Notes: a model not told the origin generated them from the sequence alone. DNA of 5,623 nucleotides from CAZVLE01 sp964627855 (GCA_964627855.1 CAZVLE010000095.1:1-5623); one strand, 5' to 3'; numbered from the stretch's first letter, positions 1 through 5,623 are shown. Numbers and translations are program-made.

Positions 1-327
1 CAGCAGGGCATAGAAGCTGACAGAAATCAGGACAAAAAAGAACCAGAGAAAAAAAGACCTCAGTTTTATCAGTCTGGGAAAGAGGTATTTGCCGAGAATC
101 TCAACCAGCTGGTTTGCCGTGCCGTCCCGAATTACGATCTCAGCGATCATCAGGTGCAGAAGGATGCTCAACAAATAGGAGAGAAGCATTACTGCGATAA
201 ATGTGAAATAACCGTTCAGCGAGGCAAGGTAAGGCACAGCCATTACACCGCCGCCTACACCGAGGCCGGCTACAATGGAAGCTGATTCAAATAGGGTTAA
301 CTTCTTAAATCCGCGTTTATCTTCCAT
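1..327 (-). CDS. Amino-acid permease-like membrane transporter, N-terminal part (runs off the left edge)
   Basis: The reading frame is open from the ATG at 327-325 to the window edge, giving 109 residues with no stop. A strong site (GGGAGGT, 339-333) lies 5 nt before the ATG and fixes the start. A short polar N-terminus (MEDKRGFKK) precedes three hydrophobic segments at about residues 13-37, 41-66 and 91-109. The first contains a glycine-rich break, GLGVGGGVMAVP (residues 21-32). This resembles the unwound TM1 substrate-binding segment of the APC superfamily, especially the aromatic/hydroxy amino acid permease (AAAP/HAAAP) branch. Such proteins usually have 10-12 membrane helices, so about two thirds of this gene lies outside the window. 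It starts 18 nt after the stop of the enolase-family gene on the same strand, so the two are probably co-transcribed and the transporter may import that enzyme's substrate. Membrane transporter is near certain; the family is a by-eye call and the substrate is unknown. Confidence 0.75.
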   Translation of the reverse strand, partial: MEDKRGFKKLTLFESASIVAGLGVGGGVMAVPYLASLNGYFTFIAVMLLSYLLSILLHLMIAEIVIRDGTANQLVEILGKYLFPRLIKLRSFFLWFFFVLISVSFYALL

Positions 328-345
328 TCTTTACCTCCCGTTGAT

Positions 346-1551
346 TCAGGTGATGACGGTTGATGGACCGGTGGCATATTTTTCGAGCGCATCCCTGTCA
401 AGCTTTACGCCCCAGCCCGGACCTGTAGGTATGCCGCTGCTGCCGCCGCTGTAATCGATCGGCTCCATGATTAGATCGTCTTCGATCATCACCTGGCCAA
501 ATAGCTCTGTGGCGTGGCCAAGCTGGTTATGCCGTGCCGCAGCAAGGTGAATGAGCATGGCTGAAGCAATGCCCAGCGGTTGGCTGTGCAGCACCGCTCC
601 CAGTCCGCGCATTTCCGCGTAATCCAGAGCGCGCAGGGCGGCGGTAACGCCCCCGGGTCTCTCAGGATTCAAACCGACAACGCCGATCGCTTTAAGTTCG
701 ATCAGAGTGGCAATATCCTGTAAGGAGAAGCAATCTTCATGTGACATCAGCGGGGTGTCAACCCGCTTTTGAACGGCAGCCATACCGAGGTAATCACCGT
801 TGCGGACAGGCTGCTCGGCATAATCAAGGCCAAATGGTTCAATTGCCTTAATCGCCCTGATGGCTGTAGCGGCCCGGGTATAGGCCTGGTTATAATCAAC
901 CCTGATGTTGATCTTAAGCCCCAAAGTCTCACGCATTAACTCCATGGTCTTGACGTCATCATCGATACTACGGCCCAGTTTAAGGCGGAAGCTGCGATAT
1001 CCTTCGTCGTGGAAGAAAACAGCCAGTTCGATCATTTTTGGCGGGTCCGTCAGGGGAATTAGGGCAGCCAGCGGTATTCTTTCCACAGTGTGCCCGCCCA
1101 TGAAATCGCAGGCCGGTCGCCCGGTTATCCTTCCCATCAGGTCGTAACAGGCCATATCGAGCAAACCTTTGGCCACCTCACTGCGGGCTATGTTTATATC
1201 CATGCGGTGCCTGATCAATTCAATGTTAAATGGACTTTGACCCAGCAAATATTTACCGAGGCAACATTGAACAGCGTCGATTACCTGCGCCGTTGATACA
1301 CCTGTTTCAGGAAGCCAGACCAGCGCTTCGCCAAGGCCGATACTGCCTTCTTCAGCTCGCAGTTCACAGATTACCGCATCAACACCGGGCCAGGGCTCCT
1401 CAGCCGGGATAGCCATGCCCAGTCCACCCGAAGATTCCATGATCTCCCTGACGTGGCTATGAAAGGGTACAAAGACAGGGGTCAAACTGATACCGGTTAT
1501 TATGGGTCCGGTCTTATTGTCTCTGGGGGCAGATTTCAGCGCTTCATCCAA
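346..1551 (-). CDS. Enolase-superfamily enzyme, mandelate racemase/muconate cycloisomerase-like
   Basis: This is a probable Mg-dependent enzyme that removes a proton next to a substrate carboxylate (racemase, cycloisomerase or dehydratase). Numbering here is from an upstream GTG at 1560-1558. The N-terminal capping domain spans about 20-145, with GLGEAL (75-80), and a TIM-barrel domain follows. Visible active-site residues are K194 in FRLKLG, metal ligands D222 (RVDYNQ), E249 (YAEQP) and E275 (SHED), and H325 in LHSQPLG; E352 may be the electrophilic Glu. Spacings E249-E275-N298-H325 (26, 23, 27) equal those I recall for mandelate racemase E221-E247-D270-H297, so Asn298 replaces the dyad Asp. 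The first Lys of the KxK motif is Arg192. The start chosen is TTG at 1551-1549: AGGAGGTG (1565-1558) lies 6 nt before it, whereas the GTG is inside that site. This gives 401 residues, normal for the family. The stop is 18 nt before the permease. The substrate cannot be assigned. Confidence 0.88.
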   Translation of the reverse strand: MDEALKSAPRDNKTGPIITGISLTPVFVPFHSHVREIMESSGGLGMAIPAEEPWPGVDAVICELRAEEGSIGLGEALVWLPETGVSTAQVIDAVQCCLGKYLLGQSPFNIELIRHRMDINIARSEVAKGLLDMACYDLMGRITGRPACDFMGGHTVERIPLAALIPLTDPPKMIELAVFFHDEGYRSFRLKLGRSIDDDVKTMELMRETLGLKINIRVDYNQAYTRAATAIRAIKAIEPFGLDYAEQPVRNGDYLGMAAVQKRVDTPLMSHEDCFSLQDIATLIELKAIGVVGLNPERPGGVTAALRALDYAEMRGLGAVLHSQPLGIASAMLIHLAAARHNQLGHATELFGQVMIEDDLIMEPIDYSGGSSGIPTGPGWGVKLDRDALEKYATGPSTVIT

Positions 1552-1557
1552 AGAACG

Positions 1558-1565
1558 CACCTCCT
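1558..1565 (-). promoter_or_regulatory. Ribosome binding site that decides a TTG start
   Basis: On the minus strand the bases read AGGAGGTG, close to the ideal complement of the 16S rRNA tail. The in-frame GTG at 1560-1558 is part of this motif and so cannot be its start codon. The in-frame TTG at 1551-1549 lies 6 nt after the motif, the usual spacing. An in-frame stop (TAA, 1587-1585) rules out a start further upstream. Confidence 0.8.
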
Positions 1566-1831
1566 GATAATTTAGATAGTCTATTTATTAGTTCTTAGCA
1601 GTGCCCATCACCGCATTAGCCAATCCATTTTTCAAGTGTATTTATTTGATCAGTTAAAAGGTTTCATTAATATCTATACTTTGAATGTGATCGCATCTTA
1701 TCCTGCAGCATTTACTAAAGTAATGTAAATTTTTAAGTATGTTATTTCGCCTGTCCAACAATTCAGGAGGTAATGAAAAGGTATAGTTTTTAGTTTTTTG
1801 GTCACAGAAAATATCACTGTCATAAAAATTT

Positions 1832-1860
1832 TTAATATTGTAACACTTACAATATATAAA
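1832..1860 (+). promoter_or_regulatory. Candidate promoter for the TetR/ABC operon, with the palindrome in its spacer
   Basis: A -10-like TATAAA (1855-1860, five of six matches to TATAAT) lies 17 nt after a weak -35-like TTAATA (1832-1837, four of six). The palindrome at 1835-1855 fills the spacer and touches both boxes, the standard geometry for repression by a TetR protein. Transcription would begin near 1867, leaving a leader of roughly 65 nt before the regulator gene. The weak -35 and the AT-rich background limit confidence. Confidence 0.4.
1835..1855. promoter_or_regulatory. Perfect 9+3+9 palindrome, probable TetR-family operator
   Basis: The left arm ATATTGTAA (1835-1843) and right arm TTACAATAT (1847-1855) are exact reverse complements around a 3-nt centre, CAC. 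Length and symmetry fit operators bound by TetR-family dimers. It lies about 80 bases upstream of the TetR gene, within or beside its candidate promoters, so autorepression is the simplest reading. There is no U-run after it, so it is not a terminator. Confidence 0.6.
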
Positions 1861-1873
1861 TGCAAAAAAATGC

Positions 1874-1902
1874 TTGACTGCAATATGAATGTATGATAAA
1901 AA
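1874..1902 (+). promoter_or_regulatory. Alternative promoter candidate for the TetR/ABC operon
   Basis: A good -35-like TTGACT (1874-1879, five of six matches) is followed 17 nt later by a poor -10-like TAAAAA (1897-1902, four of six). A better box, TATGAT (1892-1897), is only 12 nt away, which is too close. If this is the real promoter, the palindrome at 1835-1855 lies just upstream of -35 and the regulator could act as an activator or block polymerase from there. Only one of the two promoter candidates need be real. Confidence 0.3.
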
Positions 1903-1932
1903 TATTCACAGGATCATATAAGGAGGATAATT

Positions 1933-2550
1933 ATGCCCCGCCCTTTTAGCGAAGAAGAAAAGAAGCAGATCCGCTCTAAGCTTTTTGCAGAAGGAAAAGA
2001 GCTGTTTATCCGTTTCGGGCTGAAAAAAACCGGGATTGCTGAACTGACAAAATCAGCCGGGATATCGCAGGGTGCATTTTATCTTTTTTTTGATTCAAAA
2101 GAAGAACTTTATTTTGCCATTCTGGAGCAGGAGGAGCAGGCTATCCGTGAAAGATTCCTAAAATGGTTTAGTGAAGAAGATTCTATGAACCGCAGCAGGT
2201 TCAGGGAGTTTTTGCGGTTGGCGGTACAGGTGTTTGAGGAAAACCCGCTCCTGCGCAGACTCTGGCTCGAAAGAGAGATAGACGATCTGTTAAGCAGGCT
2301 TCCATCATCACTGATGGAGCAGCATACCGCACGTGATACCGCAGTTTTGGAACCGCTGATCAAGCACTGGCAGGATGCCGGGTCCATGGTTCAAGGCTCG
2401 CCGGAAGTGATCGCCGGGGTAATACGCGCCCTGTTTTTGCTGCCCCTTCATTACCGGGAAATCGGTGAAGAGCTGTTTCCGGCAGTTTTGGAAAGGTATA
2501 TCGACTTCATTGCCGACGGTCTGATCAGGGAAGATCATGATCATCGCTAA
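1933..2550 (+). CDS. TetR/AcrR-family transcriptional regulator
   Basis: This is a 205-residue DNA-binding regulator, a typical length for TetR proteins. The N-terminal helix-turn-helix is clear: helix 1 at about 8-29 (ending ELFIRFG), then KTGIAELTKSAGISQGAFY (residues 32-50) holding the turn and recognition helix, then the family hallmark FYLFFDSKEELYFAIL (49-64). Residues 85-200 form the all-helical ligand-binding and dimer domain, which varies between members and does not reveal the ligand. The ATG follows AGGAGG (1921-1926) by 6 nt. The gene leads a four-gene unit, 51 nt ahead of the ABC ATPase with no terminator visible between them. The simplest role is repression of its own exporter operon, relieved by the exported compound or a related signal. 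Activation, or control of the divergent enolase-family unit, is also possible. Confidence 0.92.
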   Translation: MPRPFSEEEKKQIRSKLFAEGKELFIRFGLKKTGIAELTKSAGISQGAFYLFFDSKEELYFAILEQEEQAIRERFLKWFSEEDSMNRSRFREFLRLAVQVFEENPLLRRLWLEREIDDLLSRLPSSLMEQHTARDTAVLEPLIKHWQDAGSMVQGSPEVIAGVIRALFLLPLHYREIGEELFPAVLERYIDFIADGLIREDHDHR

Positions 2551-2601
2551 ATCGCAGCGCAAAGAGATCAAGGGTGGCAGGGTCACGGAGGGAAAAGAAT
2601 A

Positions 2602-3456
2602 ATGATCAAAGTAACCGGCTTGGAATTTGCTTACCGCCAAGCAGCGGGAAAAGCGCTAAAAGGAATCTCTTTTGATATTGGTGATGGTGAAATATTCGGC
2701 TTTCTCGGACCCAGCGGTGCAGGAAAGACTACCACCCAGCGGATTATCATCGGCCTGCTCCGGGGCTACCGGGGCAGTGTTGAAGTGATGGGTAAGGAAA
2801 GAAGAAAGTGGGGTAAAGATATCTTTGAAAAGATCGGCGTGGCCTTTGATTTTCCAAATCTCTATGAAAAGCTGACGGCTTACGAAAATCTCGACCTGCT
2901 CGGTTCTTACTATAAAAATAATAGCCTCAATAAAGATGAGCTTTTAGGTAGTGTCGGCTTGCTGGCCGATCGAGACAAGAGGGTCGAAAAATTTTCCAAG
3001 GGGATGAAAATGCGGCTAAACTTTATCCGCTCAGTTATGCATGACCCGGAGATTCTCTTTTTTGATGAGCCCACCTCGGGGCTTGATCCGGTGAACGCCA
3101 AGATTATCCGGGACATGATTCTAAATTTCAAAAAAAGAGGTAAAACAATCTTTCTGACAACTCATAACATGAACGAGGCCGACTACCTTTGCGACCGGGT
3201 TGCTTTTATAGTCGAGGGCACCATTCCGGTTATCGACAATCCCGGGGAGCTGAAAATAAAACACGGCCAAAAGACAGTCAAGGTCTCCTTTAATAGTGAT
3301 GGAAAACCAGAGGAAGAATTTTTCCCGCTAACCGCTATCGGCCGCAACAGCAGGTTTCTGGAAATCCTCAACCGGGACACCGTGAGAACCATACACACCC
3401 AGGAAGCAACTCTGGAGGATATCTTTATCAAGCTCACCGGGAGGGAACTGCTGTGA
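2602..3456 (+). CDS. ABC transporter ATP-binding protein of an ABC-2 type exporter
   Basis: This 284-residue cytoplasmic ATPase would power the two permeases encoded next to it. Motifs in order are Walker A GPSGAGKTT (36-44), a Q-loop region FDFPNLYEKLT (82-92) with Asp83 where Gln is usual, signature FSKGMKMRL (131-139), Walker B ILFFDEP (151-157) with catalytic Glu156, D-loop SGLDP (159-163) and switch His188 in TTHNM. The C-terminal tail, about 215-284, ends with TLEDIFIKLTGREL, typical of the extra domain in drug and lipid exporter ATPases (DUF4162 type). The FSKGM signature fits ABC-2 exporters rather than importers. GGAGGG (2587-2592) lies 9 nt before the ATG. The stop overlaps the start of the next gene by 4 nt, indicating translational coupling. 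Exporter ATPase is a firm call. The substrate is not visible; similar three-gene sets include antibiotic efflux pumps. Confidence 0.93.
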   Translation: MIKVTGLEFAYRQAAGKALKGISFDIGDGEIFGFLGPSGAGKTTTQRIIIGLLRGYRGSVEVMGKERRKWGKDIFEKIGVAFDFPNLYEKLTAYENLDLLGSYYKNNSLNKDELLGSVGLLADRDKRVEKFSKGMKMRLNFIRSVMHDPEILFFDEPTSGLDPVNAKIIRDMILNFKKRGKTIFLTTHNMNEADYLCDRVAFIVEGTIPVIDNPGELKIKHGQKTVKVSFNSDGKPEEEFFPLTAIGRNSRFLEILNRDTVRTIHTQEATLEDIFIKLTGRELL

Positions 3457-4145
3457 GAGTCGTTAATGCCCTCAAGGCAGACGTGCGTTTTCAGTTCAAG
3501 CAGGGTTTCTACCTGGTCTATATCCTCCTAACGCTTATCTACATGGTTATTCTCGGTAAACTGCCGCAGGAATGGAAAAGCACTGTTATTCCCCTGGTGC
3601 TCTTTTCCGACCCTTCCATGGTCGGTTTCTTCTTTATCGGGGCCCTGGTAATGCTGGAAAAAGTGCAGGGCGTGATTCAGTATGTGGTTGTTACCCCCCT
3701 GCGCTCCATGGAATACCTGCTGGCCAAGGTGGTGTCACTGACCATCCTGGCCATAGCGGCGACGATCATGATCACCCTGGCCACCTACGGTTATCAGCTT
3801 AACTGGTTTTTGCTCATTCTCGCGGTAATCCTGACCTCTTCTTTCTTCGTATTTTACGGGTTTATCGTTGCCGTTCGTTGCACAACCCTTAATCAATACT
3901 TTATCAGGATGATTCCTTACCTGCTGCTCATTGTTTTGCCCTGCTTCAGCCTGATCGGCTTTCCTTATGCCTGGCTGTTCAACATTTTCCCCAGCGTGGC
4001 CGGTTTGAAGCTGGTTTACGGAGCCTTTAACGGCATTGATTTTCTCAGTGCAGCAGCTTATGCAGCTTACCTGCTGGCAGCCAACCTGGTTATTGCCCGT
4101 TATGTGGAAAAAATATTTGACCGCATGGCGACGGAAGGAGCCTGA
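3453..4145 (+). CDS. ABC-2 type transporter permease, first subunit
   Basis: This 230-residue membrane protein has about six hydrophobic segments, at roughly 19-35, 44-68, 92-111, 117-141, 152-172 and 197-216. It has no signal peptide or large outside domain, the usual half-transporter layout of ABC-2 permeases. Between segments 2 and 3 lies a cytoplasmic stretch, EKVQGVIQYVVVTPLRSMEY (residues 69-88). Its acidic residue and TPL motif are typical of the helix that couples ABC-2 permeases to the ATPase. The start is GTG (3453-3455), which overlaps the ATPase stop as GTGA. GGGAGGG (3439-3445) lies 7 nt upstream and supports it. It probably pairs with the permease encoded 4 nt downstream to form a heterodimeric channel. 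The general layout recalls the fluoroquinolone-type efflux ABC systems of mycobacteria, but no substrate can be assigned from sequence. Confidence 0.85.
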   Translation: MRVVNALKADVRFQFKQGFYLVYILLTLIYMVILGKLPQEWKSTVIPLVLFSDPSMVGFFFIGALVMLEKVQGVIQYVVVTPLRSMEYLLAKVVSLTILAIAATIMITLATYGYQLNWFLLILAVILTSSFFVFYGFIVAVRCTTLNQYFIRMIPYLLLIVLPCFSLIGFPYAWLFNIFPSVAGLKLVYGAFNGIDFLSAAAYAAYLLAANLVIARYVEKIFDRMATEGA

Positions 4146-4149
4146 ACAG

Positions 4150-4854
4150 ATGATCAACCAGACTGCCTTTAGGGCTGATTTTAAATTGATCTCCAGGGAA
4201 CCGATCCTGATTCTATTTATGATCCTGCCCCTGTTCATCATGCTGATCACCAGGCTGTTTATCAGTTTCGGAGTGCCCCTTTTATTCAGCTATCTCAACT
4301 TCGACCTTGCTCCCTATTTCGGTTACATCCTGATCATGGCCCTGCTGATGGCGCCCTTCATGCTTGGCACCGTCTGCGGATTCCTGATGATCGATGACCG
4401 TGATGCCCGTATGTTTGAACTGATGTCGATTACTCCAATAGGCTACCTTGGCTACATCGTGATGCGCTCGCTGATCCCCTTCAGTGCGGCGGTTATTTAC
4501 ACCTTTGTCGGCTACTTTATTATTGACATCTTCTACCTGGCTCCGGCCCTGCTTACCCTGATCGCCATGCTCAATGCCCTCTCCGGGGTAACCGTAGGTC
4601 TGCTGCTCTTTAACTATGCCGGTGATAAAGTAAAAGCGGTTGCCTTCTCCAAAGGACTGGGTCTGCTTAATGTCCTTGCCCTGGCCGACCTGTTCAATCT
4701 GCCCTGGCTGAGCCTGTTTGCCGCCCTCACCCCCTTTTACTGGGTTGTGCGTCTGGCAACCGTTGCGGCCACCCCTTTTACTGTTGCCATGGCTATCCTG
4801 GTTCACCTCTTCTGGCTCTTTTTCATGCTTCACCTGCTCCGCCGCCCGGGCTAA
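4150..4854 (+). CDS. ABC-2 type transporter permease, second subunit
   Basis: This 234-residue membrane protein has about six hydrophobic segments, at roughly 19-40, 56-80, 102-128, 130-154, 170-198 and 207-230. The linker after segment 2, IDDRDARMFELMSITPIGYL (residues 81-100), has an acidic-basic cluster followed by TPI. It matches in position and style the EKVQG...TPL stretch of the first permease, so the two look like diverged paralogues forming one pore. The frame is open further upstream, to a TTG at 4036, but that would overlap the first permease by over 100 bases. The ATG at 4150 has AAGGAG (4135-4140) 9 nt before it and gives a length like its partner. It lies 4 nt after the first permease stop and is the last gene of the operon. 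No strong intrinsic terminator follows. Confidence 0.85.
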   Translation: MINQTAFRADFKLISREPILILFMILPLFIMLITRLFISFGVPLLFSYLNFDLAPYFGYILIMALLMAPFMLGTVCGFLMIDDRDARMFELMSITPIGYLGYIVMRSLIPFSAAVIYTFVGYFIIDIFYLAPALLTLIAMLNALSGVTVGLLLFNYAGDKVKAVAFSKGLGLLNVLALADLFNLPWLSLFAALTPFYWVVRLATVAATPFTVAMAILVHLFWLFFMLHLLRRPG

Positions 4855-4960
4855 CTTAAAGTGCGGGGATCCAAGGCAAGGGCAAGCAGATAGTCTGTTA
4901 CTATGGGTATTATTCCAACAAATCGGAGTCTGCGTAAAGAAGCCGCGTTTAAGTTTTTCT
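4855..4960. other. Short convergent intergenic gap without a clear terminator
   Basis: The exporter operon ends at 4854 and the leftward glycosidase gene ends at 4961. The only sizeable inverted repeat is GTAAAGAA (4934-4941) with TTCTTTAC (4957-4964), an 8-bp AT-rich stem with a 15-nt loop that overlaps the glycosidase stop codon. It has a T-rich run inside its loop rather than after the stem, so it is a poor intrinsic terminator in either direction. No small gene with a ribosome binding site was seen. Confidence 0.5.
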
Positions 4961-5623
4961 TTACAATACTACAATATTATTGGCGACAACCCTTAGTCTG
5001 CCATCAGAAGGCTTGTTTAGCACCTTGCCTTCATAAACCATTGCGGCGCTGCCCCCTCCATCAAGGTTAAAGGCATTTATCGCCCCGCGATCTATAAATA
5101 TGTCCCTGAGATCATTGACAGTAATTCCTCTGCTCCACCCGGCCTGCCGGCCATCAATAACAATAAACAGTAACGAACCGCAGGCAAGTTGGCCTACAGC
5201 AGTTCTCGGATGGAGATCCGGGGCTTCAATATGTTGAGGCTGGCCATCAATGATAAGGGCCGGACCGAAAGATATTCCGTAGGCCGGAGCCATTTCCATC
5301 AGGGCATGGTAGTTGTTTACCCGGCCGCCTACAAGGTTATTGTTTTTATCAAAACCGATGAACATATCCCACCGGTGCTGAGTAGGTTTAAAAGGGCCGG
5401 TTAGCTTTCCGTCAACTACCGTGTTGCCGATAGGCATATGCCCGATAAAACCACCTCCGTTAACGGCAAATTTTCCGCTATTCCGTTCAAAGGCGTCAAG
5501 TGTTGATTCCCGGTCGGTGGTAATAATAACAGCAGCGGGATTTTTAATGACTGCTTCGTATCCCCTGTATCCATTTTCAATTATTTCAGCTATAAAAATT
5601 TCAGTTTCATTGAAATCATCTTC
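4961..5623 (-). CDS. Phosphodiester glycosidase (NAGPA/DUF2233) family protein, C-terminal part (runs off the right edge)
   Basis: The frame is open from the window edge to a TAA at 4963-4961, giving 220 residues without an N-terminus. Family motifs appear in order, counting from the edge: AVNGGGFIG (53-61), HPRTAVG (138-144), FIVIDGRQ (153-160), FNLDGGGSAAMV (185-196) and RVVANNIVV (211-219). These match the domain first known from the lysosomal enzyme that removes GlcNAc from GlcNAc-1-phospho-mannose. Bacterial members are often secreted or membrane-anchored and linked to cell-wall or exopolysaccharide metabolism, though few have been tested. An internal ATG at 5437-5435 has a GGAGGTGG-like site upstream, but those bases encode the conserved NGGG motif. 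The coding sequence is also clearly family-like before that point, so this is not the start. The missing N-terminus would show any signal peptide or surface-binding repeats. It converges on the exporter operon and has no evident link to it. Confidence 0.88.
   Translation of the reverse strand, partial: EDDFNETEIFIAEIIENGYRGYEAVIKNPAAVIITTDRESTLDAFERNSGKFAVNGGGFIGHMPIGNTVVDGKLTGPFKPTQHRWDMFIGFDKNNNLVGGRVNNYHALMEMAPAYGISFGPALIIDGQPQHIEAPDLHPRTAVGQLACGSLLFIVIDGRQAGWSRGITVNDLRDIFIDRGAINAFNLDGGGSAAMVYEGKVLNKPSDGRLRVVANNIVVL

Larger units (their letters stand above)
1552..1932. other. AT-rich divergent intergenic control region
   Basis: About 380 bases separate two divergently transcribed units. 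The region is clearly richer in A and T than the genes around it, with many A and T runs, as expected for back-to-back promoters. On the right side it holds a perfect palindrome and two overlapping promoter candidates for the regulator and exporter operon, listed separately. No convincing -35/-10 pair was found for the leftward enolase-family gene. An orphan ribosome-binding-site-like AGGAGG at 1765-1770 is followed only by a six-codon frame. No RNA gene, riboswitch core or longer credible small protein was seen. Confidence 0.7.

Noticed and set aside
1573..1583. TAGATAGTCTA near the enolase-family start shares AGATAGTCT with a site at 4888-4896.
   Set aside because: Many shared 9-mers are expected by chance in a window of this length. 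The two sites have different surroundings and orientation contexts.
1685..1696. ATGTGATCGCAT, a near-perfect 12-base palindrome resembling half of a CRP-type site.
   Set aside because: It is short with one mismatch, has no extended CRP/FNR consensus, and no nearby promoter could be placed. It may be chance.
1710..1730. Inverted repeat ATTTAC...GTAAAT with a 9-nt spacer, and TTACT-AA-AGTAA within it.
   Set aside because: The arms are only 5-6 bases in AT-rich sequence, so chance is likely, and the sequence does not match the stronger palindrome at 1835-1855.
1765..1790. AGGAGG followed by ATG at 1773, as if a small gene began in the intergenic region.
   Set aside because: The spacing to the ATG is only 2 nt and the frame ends after six codons. 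An alternative TTG frame from 1798 is too far from the site and has low-complexity, AT-driven content.
2569..2592. AAGGGTGGCAGGGTCACGG before the ABC ATPase recalls the T-box riboswitch antiterminator sequence (AGGGTGG...ACCGCG).
   Set aside because: The gap between the two genes is only 51 nt, far too short for the specifier stem and terminator of a T-box. The match stops after AGGGTGG, and the adjoining GGAGGG is simply the ribosome binding site of the ATPase.
4036..4149. A longer form of the second permease beginning at TTG 4036.
   Set aside because: It would overlap the first permease by over 100 bases. It has no ribosome binding site, and the ATG at 4150 has AAGGAG at good spacing.
4282..4833. 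A long minus-strand frame (183 codons) opposite the second permease.
   Set aside because: It is rich in Gly, Gln, His and Lys, as expected from the complement of a hydrophobic membrane-protein gene. It has no family resemblance and lies fully under a well-supported gene.
5435..5452. Internal ATG of the glycosidase frame with an upstream GGAGGTGG, suggesting a complete 158-residue gene.
   Set aside because: The frame continues unbroken to the window edge and encodes the conserved AVNGGGF motif; the site-like bases are the codons for those glycines. A start here would remove part of the catalytic domain.

Overview
The window looks like chromosomal DNA from a Gram-positive anaerobe-type bacterium, most likely in Bacillota (Clostridia or a relative). 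This is an inference. It rests on strong AGGAGG-type ribosome binding sites before nearly every gene, the use of TTG and GTG starts, an AT-rich intergenic region beside gene bodies of mixed composition, and a compact ABC-2 exporter operon behind a TetR regulator. No RNA gene, insertion sequence, CRISPR array or phage gene was seen.

Layout. (1) Bases 1-1551, minus strand: a two-gene unit transcribed leftward. It holds an enolase-superfamily enzyme of mandelate racemase-like architecture, then 18 nt later the first 109 codons of an amino-acid-permease-like membrane transporter that runs off the left edge. (2) Bases 1552-1932: an AT-rich divergent control region with a perfect 9+3+9 palindrome at 1835-1855, a good TetR-operator candidate. 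(3) Bases 1933-4854, plus strand: a four-gene unit of TetR-family regulator, ABC ATPase and two ABC-2 type permeases. The ATPase and first permease overlap by 4 nt, and the second permease follows 4 nt later. (4) Bases 4855-4960: a short convergent gap. (5) Bases 4961-5623, minus strand: the C-terminal 220 residues of a phosphodiester glycosidase (NAGPA/DUF2233) family protein that runs off the right edge.

How the parts work together. The TetR protein probably represses its own operon through the palindrome, and an unknown ligand would induce the ABC exporter, perhaps a drug, lipid or metabolite efflux pump. The enolase-family enzyme and the permease probably form a separate uptake-and-conversion pair for a carboxylate or amino-acid-like substrate. 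The regulator could also reach that pair because the promoter region is shared, but nothing in the sequence proves it.

The most unusual point is the enzyme's active site. It keeps the metal ligands, one catalytic Lys and one catalytic His, but has Asn where mandelate racemase has the Asp of its His-Asp dyad and where the muconate cycloisomerase group has Lys. No wholly new multi-gene system is evident.
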